64,000 nucleotides of DNA from Silanimonas sp. GTDB lineage: Bacteria > Pseudomonadota > Gammaproteobacteria > Xanthomonadales > Xanthomonadaceae. The notes under the pieces were generated by a model, which was given only the letters and a program-made list of their open reading frames with translations, made no database searches and was not told the DNA's origin. Every line of letters starts with the position of its first letter. The first letter of the stretch is position 1. The stretch spans positions 1-64,000 of the forward strand of contig NZ_JAPZQK010000019.1 of assembly GCF_027530345.1 (NCBI RefSeq). The letters run 5' to 3'. Of the stretch, positions 55,474 to 64,000 are shown piece after piece. The position numbers were made by a program, and so were the translations under genes.

Positions 55474-55854
55474 ATGTCCGACGCCTTTTCGCCGCCGCCC
55501 TCCCCCGGGGGTGAAGTCTCCGCCGAACAGCGCCAGTGGGGCCTGTTCGCCCACTTGTCGTCGCTGGTCGGATTGATCATTCCGCTGGGCAACATCCTCG
55601 GCCCGCTGATCATCTGGCAGGTCAAGAAGGACGAGATGCCCTTCGCCGCCGACCAGGCCAAGGAAGCGCTGAACTTCAACATCACCATGGCCATCGCCGG
55701 CATCGTGGCGTGGCTGCTGGTCTTCGTGCTGATCGGCTTCCTGCTGCTCCCGCTGATCGGCATCGCCTGGATCGTGCTGACGATCCTCGCGGCCATCAAG
55801 GCGAACGGCGGTGAAGCCTACCGCTACCCCTTCGCGCTCCGCCTGGTCAAGTAA
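55474..55854 (+). CDS. DUF4870 small membrane protein
   Basis: This is a 126-residue protein with a Pro-rich front and three hydrophobic segments (LFAHLSSLVGLIIPLGNIL, ITMAIAGIVAWLLVFVLIGF, LLPLIGIAWIVLTILAAI). The block QVKKDEMPFAADQAKEALNFNI between helices one and two is the characteristic DUF4870 loop. Function unknown; such proteins are common single-gene membrane components. Its TAA stop abuts the stop of ispA on the other strand without a spacer. Confidence 0.85.
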   Translation: MSDAFSPPPSPGGEVSAEQRQWGLFAHLSSLVGLIIPLGNILGPLIIWQVKKDEMPFAADQAKEALNFNITMAIAGIVAWLLVFVLIGFLLLPLIGIAWIVLTILAAIKANGGEAYRYPFALRLVK

Positions 55855-56760
55855 TCAGCGCGAGCGCTGCACGGCCATGACGGCCAGGTCCGCGAGGGCC
55901 TGGCCGTTGTCGTTTCCTCTGCCGGTGAGCGACGCCAGCGCCGCGTCGAGATCGCGCGCCACGGCGTCGAGCCGCGCGCGGGCGCCGTCGAGGCCGAGCA
56001 GGGTCATGTAGGTGCTCTTGCCCTGCGCTTGGTCCTTGCCGGCGGTCTTGCCCAGCGTGGCGGAATCCGCCTCGGCGTCGAGCAGGTCGTCCTTGATCTG
56101 GAAGCCGAGGCCGAGCAGGGCACCAACACGGCGCAGGGCGTCGATCGTCGCGGCGTCCGCACCGCGCAGCAGGCCGCCCATCACCACGGCCGCTTCGATC
56201 AGTGCGCCGGTCTTCATCCGGTGCATCGTCGCGAGGGCCTCCAGCGCCTGCGACTGGCCAGTCATCGCCATGTCGATGGCCTGGCCGCCGCACATGCCGC
56301 GCGAGCCGGCGGCGTGGGCGAGTTCGCGCAGCGCGGCGCGCACCGCGTCGGCCGGCGCCGGCGCGGCCGAGAGAACGAGGAAGGCTTCCGATTGCAGCGC
56401 GTCGCCGACGAGGATCGCCGTCGCCTCGTCGAACGCGATGTGCACCGTGGGCCGACCGCGGCGCAGTGCGTCGTCGTCCATCGCGGGCAGATCGTCGTGC
56501 ACCAGCGAATACGCGTGGACGAGTTCGATGGCGACCGCAGCGTGGTCCAGCGCGTCGTCGTGTGCATCCTCGGGCGGGCTGCCGAGCGCGGCGCCGGCGG
56601 CGTAGACCAGCAGCGGACGCAGGCGCTTGCCGTCGCCGAGCACGGCGTAGCGCATCGCGGCGTGGAGGGTGCGGGGTTCGCGCGTGTCGTCGGGAAGGTG
56701 CCGCGCCAGCGCGGCGTCGACGCGTTCGCGCCACGCGTCGAGCGTGGCCTTACTCCGCAT
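55855..56760 (-). CDS. ispA: Farnesyl diphosphate synthase
   Basis: This 301-residue trans-prenyltransferase makes farnesyl diphosphate for undecaprenyl phosphate, quinones and related products. The first Asp-rich motif is [10 protein letters not shown] (about 88-97) and the second is [12 protein letters not shown]; between them lies [14 protein letters not shown]. Size matches E. coli IspA (299). Its start overlaps the end of xseB by 11 nt, the normal xseB-ispA arrangement; no dxs follows in the window. Confidence 0.94.
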   Translation of the reverse strand: MRSKATLDAWRERVDAALARHLPDDTREPRTLHAAMRYAVLGDGKRLRPLLVYAAGAALGSPPEDAHDDALDHAAVAIELVHAYSLVHDDLPAMDDDALRRGRPTVHIAFDEATAILVGDALQSEAFLVLSAAPAPADAVRAALRELAHAAGSRGMCGGQAIDMAMTGQSQALEALATMHRMKTGALIEAAVVMGGLLRGADAATIDALRRVGALLGLGFQIKDDLLDAEADSATLGKTAGKDQAQGKSTYMTLLGLDGARARLDAVARDLDAALASLTGRGNDNGQALADLAVMAVQRSR

Positions 56761-56992
56761 CGGCGCGGAACTCGCGCGCGCTGCCCGGGTCGGCCGGATC
56801 GGCCAGCAGGCGGATACGCAGTTCGGCCTGCTCCAAAGCGCCCTGGCATTGCCGGTAGAGGGCGACGCCGCGCTCGTAGGCGCCGAGCGATTCCTCGAGG
56901 CTCAGGTCGCCGCCTTCCAATCGTTGCACCAGCGCCTCGAGTTCATCGAGGGCGCGCTCGAAATCCTGCGGCGGCGTCGGGGTCGGGCTCAT
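56750..56992 (-). CDS. xseB: Exodeoxyribonuclease VII small subunit
   Basis: This 80-residue subunit (same length as in E. coli) joins several copies to one XseA in the single-strand exonuclease [23 protein letters not shown] and [20 protein letters not shown] cover the conserved helical hairpin. It overlaps ispA by 11 nt. tilS lies 9 nt upstream on the same strand. Confidence 0.94.
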   Translation of the reverse strand: MSPTPTPPQDFERALDELEALVQRLEGGDLSLEESLGAYERGVALYRQCQGALEQAELRIRLLADPADPGSAREFRADAE

Positions 56993-57001
56993 GACTGCAG
57001 T

Positions 57002-58336
57002 TTACCCGGCTGGGTCGGCTGGCTGCCAAACCAGACGCGCGCCGCGGGCGCGTAGCCAAGTGTCGAGCTCGGCCCCATAGGCGAGATCGCCCAAGGCTTG
57101 CAGCTCGCCTTCCGCATCGATGAGCAAGGGCACGGCGTCGCGCGCCCACGGCGGCACGCCGAGCGCAGCGAAATGCGTCTGCAGCGCGCGGGCGTGCCGG
57201 TCGCCGGCGGCACGGAAGCGCGCGGGGGCGTCGCGTCGCGCGACCCGTCGGAGCGGTGCCTCGAAGCCCTCGGCGCCGAGCAGTTGGAGCGTGCCCGCGT
57301 CCGCGTCGTCGGCGCCGTGGCCCAGCCGCAGCGGGGCGCGGCCGTCCCATGCGAGCTGGGAGAGTGGCGCGATGGCGTGCGCGTCCGTGGCGGGCTCCGT
57401 CGATTCGCGCGGCGTGAGCCAGAGGCGTCCGCCCCACTGCCGCAGCGTGGCGTCGCCCAGCGGATGCCGGAGCGCCCGGCCGGCCGGCCGCCGCGACCAG
57501 TCGCCGAGCACGCGCCGAAGGGCATCGCCGGTGAGCCGGAGGTTCCGCGATTCCGCCCACAGCCGCAGCGCGCGCGCGGCGCGCTCCTGCGGAAGAGCGC
57601 GTAAGGCCGACACCTCGACCACGTCATCGCGCAGCCCCAGCACCGTGGCGAGGTCCCGCTTCGCTTGCGCCCGCAGCAGGCCGTCCGCCTCTGCCAGACG
57701 CTGCGCACTGGCAGCGAGCGCCGCGTCCGCTTGCGGCCAGTGGCGGCGCAGCAGCGGCATCACGGTGTACCGAAGCTGGTTCCGCGACAGCCGCTCGTCA
57801 CGGTTCGAGGGGTCCTCGATCCACGACAGCTCGTGCTGCGCGGCGTAGTCCGCCACCGCGGCACCGGGCGTGGCGAGCAGCGGGCGCCAGATCGGTCCGC
57901 GGGCATCGACGGTGAAGTCGCGCATCGCCGACAGCCCGCGTTCGCCGCTGCCGCGCAGCAGCGCCAGAAGCAGCGTCTCGGCCTGGTCGTCGCGGTGGTG
58001 GGCGAGCACCAGGCACTCATCGGCGCGACGTTCCGCGTCGAAGGCGGCATAGCGGGCTTGGCGTGCGGCGTCCTCGAGGCCGCGTCCCTCGCGCTTCACC
58101 GCCACACGGCGCACGGCGCAGTCCACGTTCCAATCCCGTGCCTGCGCTTCGCACTGCTGCGCCCAGCGATCGGCGCCGGCATGCAGGCCATGGTGCACGT
58201 GGATGGCGCGAAGCCCGGCCCAAGGCGCATCCGGGAGCGTCGCCAGGCGGTGCAGCAGGGCGGTCGAATCGCGCCCGCCGCTGAAGCCGACGAGCAGTCG
58301 TCGCGGCGCGTCGGCGGGGAAGGGCGTCAGGTCCAT
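57002..58336 (-). CDS. tilS: tRNA(Ile)-lysidine synthase
   Basis: This 444-residue enzyme attaches lysine to C34 of the tRNA-Ile that reads AUA, using ATP. The PP-loop is SGGRDSTALLHRL near residues 19-31, followed by HVHHGLHAGAD and AHHRDDQAETLLL, then the N-terminal domain end SRNQLRYTVMPLLR; C-terminal domains are degenerate as usual. The ATG at 58336 was preferred to a start twelve codons upstream. It is 9 nt ahead of xseB. An intrinsic terminator separates it from the PBP-like gene upstream. Confidence 0.94.
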   Translation of the reverse strand: MDLTPFPADAPRRLLVGFSGGRDSTALLHRLATLPDAPWAGLRAIHVHHGLHAGADRWAQQCEAQARDWNVDCAVRRVAVKREGRGLEDAARQARYAAFDAERRADECLVLAHHRDDQAETLLLALLRGSGERGLSAMRDFTVDARGPIWRPLLATPGAAVADYAAQHELSWIEDPSNRDERLSRNQLRYTVMPLLRRHWPQADAALAASAQRLAEADGLLRAQAKRDLATVLGLRDDVVEVSALRALPQERAARALRLWAESRNLRLTGDALRRVLGDWSRRPAGRALRHPLGDATLRQWGGRLWLTPRESTEPATDAHAIAPLSQLAWDGRAPLRLGHGADDADAGTLQLLGAEGFEAPLRRVARRDAPARFRAAGDRHARALQTHFAALGVPPWARDAVPLLIDAEGELQALGDLAYGAELDTWLRARGARLVWQPADPAG

Positions 58337-58384
58337 CCGGCAAGCCTGCCGTTTGCCGCCCGGCCCACGCAAACCGCGGGGCTC

Positions 58385-58415
58385 GAAACGACAACGCCCG
58401 CCTCAGGGGCGGGCG
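58385..58415 (-). terminator. Intrinsic terminator of the porin/PBP-like operon
   Basis: On the - strand CGCCCGCC/GGCGGGCG (8 bp) closes a 5-nt loop and is followed by TTGTCGTTTCG. It lies 24 nt after the stop at 58439. Confidence 0.65.
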
Positions 58416-58438
58416 CTGCCGATGCCACGGAGGCGCGA

Positions 58439-58843
58439 TCAGAAGTCGAACAGCACCTTGACCGAGGCGTCCACGGCGCCGTCGCTGATGTAGCCGATGG
58501 CGCCCGGCGTCGAAGCCACCTTGGCCTTGACCGCGGCGTCGTCCGCGAGGTCTTCCGGGGCCTTGGCGCGGCCGGTGAACACCAGACGCGACCAGTGCGA
58601 GGCGAGCTGCGCGCCGGCGCGGCCGACGACACCCGATTCGAAGGGGGCGCGGACCGGCCCTTTCTGGAACACGACGACGGCCGGCTGGCCACCGACCTGG
58701 GCCGTACGGCCGAGGAAGATGGCCTGCACGCCGGCCTTGTCGAGGGTGCCCTGGCTGGAGTTGGCGGCAACCACCACCTTGCCGGCGAAGGCCGGAGATG
58801 CGGTGAGGAGGGCGAGGGCGGCGATGCTGAGAATGCGCTTCAT
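58439..58843 (-). CDS. Small PBP-like (PstS-type) periplasmic protein
   Basis: This is a 134-residue protein with a signal peptide (RILSIAALALLTASPAFAG). The mature part resembles one lobe of a phosphate/type II periplasmic binding protein: VVVAANSSQGTLDKAGVQAI, then FLGRTAQVG, and ending ASTPGAIGYISDGAVDASV. It is much shorter than a full PstS (about 330), so it cannot form the two-lobe clamp; proteins of this size are often annotated as phosphate ABC transporter substrate-binding, but no ABC subunits lie nearby. It follows the porin gene by 13 nt. Confidence 0.75.
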   Translation of the reverse strand: MKRILSIAALALLTASPAFAGKVVVAANSSQGTLDKAGVQAIFLGRTAQVGGQPAVVVFQKGPVRAPFESGVVGRAGAQLASHWSRLVFTGRAKAPEDLADDAAVKAKVASTPGAIGYISDGAVDASVKVLFDF

Positions 58844-58856
58844 GGTCGTCCTCCGG

Positions 58857-59990
58857 TCAGAACGTGAACACGACGCCGACGGCGAGTGAATCCGCGTCTG
58901 CGCTGGCGGGCGTGTCGTTGGTGTACTGGGTGTAATCGGCCTTCAACGCGACGTTGGTCGCGACGTCCCAGCGAAGGCCATAGCTCCAGTACGTGGCGTC
59001 GAGGGCTTCCGACTGAACCACGCCAGAGGTTGCTGCGCGCAGTCCGGCCAGCGGCGGGACGTTCGGCAGCAGGGCGATGATGCCCGGCTTGGCCTCGTTG
59101 TCGCGACGGCCCCAAGTAAGGTTTGGCGTCCACGCGCCGAAACGGTATGCGCCGGTGACGTAGTACTGGGTACGGTCCGAGTAAGAGGAGTCGTCGATAG
59201 TGGTCTTGGTCCACTCTCCGATCACCAGCCAATTTCCGCGGTTAATCTCGGCAGAAATTCCGACAAATTCGGCTGGGTCCTCGCTGTAATCGATTTCCTC
59301 GGCCACATTGGAGAATCCGTTGCCTCGCAAGGCCGATAGCAGGGGTTCGAGATCGAGGATGTTGACCGACACATCTGCCTGCAAATAGCTCGCACGCAGA
59401 CTCAGCCAATCGCTATACGTGGTGTCGACGTAGACACCCGTGAGCGAGTCGATCTCTTGCGAGGCGTTGTCGCTCAACTCTTCCTCGTTCTTGCCGCCGA
59501 CGACGCCGACATTCGAGAACCAGTCGCCCGAGCCGAACGAGTAGGCGGCGCTGAAGCCGTCGTAGTTGCTGAAGGAAGCGTTGTAGACGGCATGCGGCGG
59601 ACGCAGCCACGGGTAGGCGTAGCCCACCTCGAGGAAGTCGGAGTAGCGGAAGAAGGGCACGCGCTGGCGGCCGGCCTTCGCCGACCAGCCGTTGCCGCCG
59701 TTCCAGCCGACGTAGGCCCAGGCGAACTCGGGGTCGAAATCGTCGCGGCCACGGGCCACGATCTGCGCCGTCGCCGACCACTGCTCGTTGAGGTCGCCAC
59801 GGACCTGCAGCGCGAAGAGCGATTCGTCCTTGAAGTCCCAGTCCGAGTCATAGCCGGTGCCGGGGAAAGTCGTTCCGTCGGAGACGGTGCCGGCCACCAT
59901 CTGGCCGAAACCGGTGATCTGGACGCTTTGTGCCGCAGTGGACGTCGCCGCAAGGGCGGCGAGGATGCCGAGGGCCAACAGGCGCTTCAT
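58857..59990 (-). CDS. Outer-membrane porin-like protein
   Basis: This is a 377-residue protein with a signal peptide (RLLALGILAALAATSTAAQ) and a beta-strand pattern over its whole length, ending VGVVFTF, the aromatic C-terminus recognised by the BAM complex. Short strands such as LFALQVRGDLNEQWSATAQI and WSYGLRWDVATNVALKADY suggest about 16 strands. The substrate is unknown; the coupled PBP-like gene hints at anion uptake. The central part (about 59180-59460) is noticeably AT-richer than the flanks, suggesting mosaic replacement of exposed loops. An upstream in-frame extension is rejected because the ATG at 59990 begins the signal peptide. Confidence 0.85.
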   Translation of the reverse strand: MKRLLALGILAALAATSTAAQSVQITGFGQMVAGTVSDGTTFPGTGYDSDWDFKDESLFALQVRGDLNEQWSATAQIVARGRDDFDPEFAWAYVGWNGGNGWSAKAGRQRVPFFRYSDFLEVGYAYPWLRPPHAVYNASFSNYDGFSAAYSFGSGDWFSNVGVVGGKNEEELSDNASQEIDSLTGVYVDTTYSDWLSLRASYLQADVSVNILDLEPLLSALRGNGFSNVAEEIDYSEDPAEFVGISAEINRGNWLVIGEWTKTTIDDSSYSDRTQYYVTGAYRFGAWTPNLTWGRRDNEAKPGIIALLPNVPPLAGLRAATSGVVQSEALDATYWSYGLRWDVATNVALKADYTQYTNDTPASADADSLAVGVVFTF

Positions 59991-60043
59991 CGAGAGTTCT
60001 CCGATAGGTGGTGACGCGAACAGGGCATCGGCCCCGGGCAGCG

Positions 60044-60057
60044 AAACTTTAACGTTT
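60044..60057. promoter_or_regulatory. Imperfect palindrome upstream of the porin gene
   Basis: AAACTTTAACGTTT fits the symmetric form AAAC-N-TTAA-N-GTTT (12 of 14 positions self-complementary) and lies 54 bp before the porin ATG in a gene-free 215-bp stretch (59991-60205). It could be an operator or overlap a -10 (TAAAGT on the - strand). I see no other clear signal in that stretch. Confidence 0.3.
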
Positions 60058-60205
60058 GCCTTCACGCGAACACTTGAAGCCGATCCCGCAATTCACACAC
60101 GGGACACGCCATTTTGCGATTCCGTCGACATTCCCTTGACGCGGTGCGACATCGTTCAGCCTGGACGCCCTCACGGCGTGCTGCAACACACCATCAAGCG
60201 ATCGC

Positions 60206-61165
<960 letters not shown>

Positions 61166-61271
61166 TTGCTTGGGACTTGGAGGGCGTTCCCCGATCGTTC
61201 CGGGGCCGCTAGAGCAAAGAGTCTAGCTGGCGGGGCGGGGTGCCGGCCATGGGGCCGGGCGGGGTAAGCCC

Positions 61272-64000
61272 TCAGCCCTGCAACCAGGGTTTGTGCAATT
61301 GGAGCTTGACCGCCTCCACGAAGGGCAGGTGGCGGAGGCGGGACAGCAGGTCGGAGGCTGTCCGGACGCCCTCGCGGCCGCCGAGGTCGAGGCTGCCCGC
61401 CGCGCCGGGGCGCTTGATGTCCAGGCGCAGCGGGGTGGGGCCGGGCCGGTACTCGGCCAGCAGCGCCTGAAGCTGTTCGAAGGCGCCCTTGCCCCGCAGG
61501 TCGGCCGACAGGGCGATGCGGCGGGCATGGGTGTCGAGCAGGGCCTTGAAGTCCCAGGCCTGCTTCACTCGCATGGAGAGCTCCCCGCTCACCCGGTCCG
61601 CGCCCACCTGGCCCTCGACGATCAGGATGCGGTCGCGGGAGAGGAGGTGGCCGAAGCTGGTGCAGGCCTCGCGGAAGAAGGCCAGCTCGATCTGGCCGTG
61701 ACCGTCGTCGATCTGCGCGAAGGCCATGGCGTCGCCGCGCTTGCGCACGTTGCCGACGAGGCCGGCGAGGATCATCGTCGCCTCGTTTCGGCGGTCCTTG
61801 CGCTGGGCCCACGTGGCTTCGACCTCGCCGAGGTGGATGTTGACCAGCTCCGAGAGTTCGGCCCGCCACGGGTCGATGGGGTGGCCGCTGAGGTAATGGC
61901 CCAGCGTCTCGCGTTCGCCGGCCAGCAGCTGCTCCAGCGGCCACTCGTCGCAGGCCGGCAGGTCGACCTTGGCTACCGGCGCATCGGCGAAGCCGCCGAA
62001 CAGGGAGACCTGCCCGGCCGCCGCCGAGCGCGCGGCCTGCTCGCTGGCCTTCACCGCCTCCGGCAGCTGCAGCAGCAGCGAGGCCCGGTTCGGCGCGAAG
62101 CCGTCCAGCGCGCCGGCATTGATCATCGCCTCGACCGCGCGCCGGTTCATCTTGGTGGGGTCGACGCGCTCGCAGAAATCCAGCAGGTCGCGAAATTTTC
62201 CCGATGAAGAGCCTGGCCCCTTGGCGCCACGCGCCTGCACGATGGCTTCGGTCAAGCCGGTGCCGACACCCTTGATGGCGCCGAGGCCGTAGCGGATCGT
62301 CCGCGCGTCCTTCGCTTCGAACATCGTCGCCGACTCGTTCGCCTTCGGCGGCAGTACGGTGAGCTGCAGCGCGCGGCACTCGTCGAGGAAGTTGACGACC
62401 TTGTCGGTGTTGTCCATGTCGGAGGACAGCACCGCGGCCATGAACTCCGCCGGGTAATGCGTCTTCAGCCAGGCCGTCTGGTAGCTCACCAGCGCGTAGG
62501 CCGCGGCGTGCGACTTGTTGAAGCCGTAGCCGGCGAACTTCTCCATCAGATCGAAAACGGCGTCGGCCTTGGCTTCGTCGATGCCGTTCGTCGCCGCGCC
62601 TTCGCGGAACATGGCGCGGTGCTTGGCCATCTCCTCGGGCTTCTTCTTGCCCATCGCGCGGCGCAGCAGGTCGGCGCCGCCGAGCGAGTAGCCGCCCAGC
62701 ACCTGCGCCATCTGCATGACCTGCTCCTGGTAGACCATGATCCCGTAGGTCTCCTCCAGCACCGGCTTCACGCGCGGGTCGGGGTACTCGACTTCTTCCT
62801 TGCCGTGCTTTCGGGCGTTGAAGCTGGGGATCAGGTCCATCGGGCCCGGGCGGAACAGCGACACCAGGGCGATCAGGTCCTCGAAGCGGTCGGGCCGCGC
62901 TTCGCGCAGCAGGTTGCGCATGCCCGAGGATTCGAACTGGAACACCGCCACCGTCTGCGCGCGGCTGAACAGCTCGAAGGTGGGGCGGTCGTCGAGCGGG
63001 ATGCGCGCGATGTCGAGCGGTGCTTCGCCTTTCGCGGCGCGGCGCGTGTTGATGGCCTTCACCGCCCAATCGATGATCGTCAGCGTGCGCAGGCCGAGGA
63101 AGTCGAACTTCACGAGGCCGATGGCTTCGACGTCGTCCTTGTCGAACTGCGTCACCGCGCCCTTGCCACCCGGTTCCGAGAACAGCGGGCAGAAGTCGGT
63201 GAGCGGCGTCGGCGCGATCACCACACCGCCCGCATGTTTACCGGCGTTGCGCGTGAGGTCCTCGAGCTGTCGCGCCAGGTCCATCAGGTCGCGCACGTCG
63301 TCCTCGCGGGCGTAGCGTTCGATCAGCTCACCCGAGCGCACGGTGTCGTCGGTCTTGCCCTTCTCCGTTTCGCCCAGCGCGTCGTCGAGGGCGATGCCGA
63401 GCACGTTCGGGATCAGTTTGGCGACGCCGTCGACGAAGCCGTAGGGATGGCCGAGCACGCGGCCGCAGTCGCGCACCACGGCCTTCGCGGCCATGGTGCC
63501 GTAGGTGATGATCTGGCTGACGCGTTCGCTGCCGTACTTGCGGCTGACGTAGTCGATGACCTCGTCGCGCCGGTCCATGCAGAAGTCGATGTCGAAGTCG
63601 GGCATCGACACGCGTTCCGGGTTCAGGAAGCGCTCGAACAGCAGGTTGTAGGCCAGCGGGTCGAGGTCCGTGATGCCGAGCGCGTAGGCCACCAGCGAGC
63701 CCGCGCCCGAACCGCGGCCCGGGCCCACGGGGATGCCGTGTTCCTTACCCCAGTTGATGAAGTCGGCCACGATCAGGAAGTAGCCGGGGAAGCCCATCTT
63801 GATGATGACGTCGACTTCGCGCGTGAGGCGGTCGGCGTAGTCCTGCGCGGTCAGGCCCGCCGCAGGATCGTGCGAGGCGAGTCGCTTGGCGAGGCCGCGT
63901 TCGGCTTCCGAGCGGATCCAGGTGTCCAGCGTCTCGCCGTCCGGCACCGGGAAGGCTGGCAGGTAGTAGGTGCCGAGGTTGAGCTGGAAGTTGCAGCGCG
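61272..64000 (-). CDS. dnaE: DNA polymerase III subunit alpha, C-terminal part (runs off window)
   Basis: About 909 residues of the replicative polymerase are present; the 5' end (PHP domain and start) lies beyond 64000. The C-family polymerase palm is visible with GPGRGSGAGSLVAYALGITD and the catalytic aspartates in PDFDIDFCMDRRDEV, followed by VKFDFLGLRTLTIID (third Asp). Fingers, tandem HhH, OB-fold (MILAGLVGNVRKRGDAMAF) and the tau-binding C-terminus follow. The nominal start at 63947 is internal: the frame continues to the window end. The E. coli protein has 1160 residues, so roughly 250 are missing. Confidence 0.96.
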   Translation of the reverse strand, partial: RCNFQLNLGTYYLPAFPVPDGETLDTWIRSEAERGLAKRLASHDPAAGLTAQDYADRLTREVDVIIKMGFPGYFLIVADFINWGKEHGIPVGPGRGSGAGSLVAYALGITDLDPLAYNLLFERFLNPERVSMPDFDIDFCMDRRDEVIDYVSRKYGSERVSQIITYGTMAAKAVVRDCGRVLGHPYGFVDGVAKLIPNVLGIALDDALGETEKGKTDDTVRSGELIERYAREDDVRDLMDLARQLEDLTRNAGKHAGGVVIAPTPLTDFCPLFSEPGGKGAVTQFDKDDVEAIGLVKFDFLGLRTLTIIDWAVKAINTRRAAKGEAPLDIARIPLDDRPTFELFSRAQTVAVFQFESSGMRNLLREARPDRFEDLIALVSLFRPGPMDLIPSFNARKHGKEEVEYPDPRVKPVLEETYGIMVYQEQVMQMAQVLGGYSLGGADLLRRAMGKKKPEEMAKHRAMFREGAATNGIDEAKADAVFDLMEKFAGYGFNKSHAAAYALVSYQTAWLKTHYPAEFMAAVLSSDMDNTDKVVNFLDECRALQLTVLPPKANESATMFEAKDARTIRYGLGAIKGVGTGLTEAIVQARGAKGPGSSSGKFRDLLDFCERVDPTKMNRRAVEAMINAGALDGFAPNRASLLLQLPEAVKASEQAARSAAAGQVSLFGGFADAPVAKVDLPACDEWPLEQLLAGERETLGHYLSGHPIDPWRAELSELVNIHLGEVEATWAQRKDRRNEATMILAGLVGNVRKRGDAMAFAQIDDGHGQIELAFFREACTSFGHLLSRDRILIVEGQVGADRVSGELSMRVKQAWDFKALLDTHARRIALSADLRGKGAFEQLQALLAEYRPGPTPLRLDIKRPGAAGSLDLGGREGVRTASDLLSRLRHLPFVEAVKLQLHKPWLQG

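Noticed and set aside
58439-58843. Complete phosphate-binding protein PstS
   Set aside because: At 134 residues it is less than half of PstS and no pst ABC genes are adjacent; kept as a PBP-like small protein.
60165-60179. Hairpin ACGCC/GGCGT after accA
   Set aside because: Stem of only 5 bp with no T-run; not supported as a terminator.

Overview
The window is GC-rich (roughly 68-70% by eye), densely coded gammaproteobacterial DNA. The order leuS-lptE-holA-nadD-rsfS-rlmH, then maf-rng-yhdP-tldD-yjgA-pmbA, an exported S46 dipeptidyl peptidase and dnaE-accA point to Xanthomonadales (Lysobacter/Luteimonas-like). That placement is inferred from gene content and order, not from a search. I saw no rRNA or tRNA gene and no CRISPR array, and no gene-free stretch exceeds 300 bases (largest about 215 bases, at 59991-60205).

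1-1107 is mobile DNA: a possible transposase tail fused to the 3' half of a group II intron (truncated reverse transcriptase/maturase with HNH domain, then intact domains V and VI ending at 1107). 1237-1641 is a small exported protein. 1646-8300 (- strand) is a tightly overlapped seven-gene operon: fatty-acid desaturase, FAD oxidoreductase, DUF1365, Cfa cyclopropane synthase, DUF2878, DUF1295 and a second Cfa-like methyltransferase. It looks like a route to a methylated, cyclopropanated or otherwise modified membrane fatty acid, and is the best candidate here for unexplored biochemistry.

8356-18366 carries OsmC, an RsuA-type pseudouridine synthase, an HNH nuclease overlapping kbl, an OmpR-type response regulator, an orphan exported protein, a GNAT acetyltransferase, tdh (which with kbl degrades threonine), an EAL protein with a degenerate GGDEF domain, and an outer-membrane barrel-like protein. 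18560-24848 holds the S46 peptidase, a beta-CASP RNase, a PilZ protein, pyrC and an SGNH esterase. 24973-31612 has an exported superoxide dismutase and a - strand run (DUF502, queuosine-precursor transporter, thioredoxin-like, DUF885 peptidase, DJ-1/PfpI, membrane protein). 31631-36927 has a Ser/Thr kinase fused to an FGE-sulfatase domain, a DUF4442 thioesterase, CnoX and an exported amidohydrolase.

37084-55369 is the housekeeping core: protein synthesis (leuS, rsfS, rlmH), outer-membrane biogenesis (lptE, yhdP), replication (holA), NAD synthesis (nadD), RNA processing (rng), nucleotide clean-up (maf) and the TldD/PmbA protease with yjgA. It is interrupted by a large periplasmic-sensor diguanylate cyclase. 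55474-64000 has DUF4870, ispA-xseB, tilS, a PBP-like protein with a porin, accA and the 3' part of dnaE. Three c-di-GMP proteins (EAL, GGEEF, PilZ) lie in the window but not in one operon.

Regulatory features read directly include several intrinsic terminators, a TTGACA promoter for the response regulator, a perfect TATAAT in the stop codon of the EAL gene ahead of tdh, a G-quadruplex motif before the S46 gene, and four genes with a -10-like hexamer exactly 6 nt before the ATG, suggesting leaderless mRNAs. rlmH appears to start at a CTG codon.
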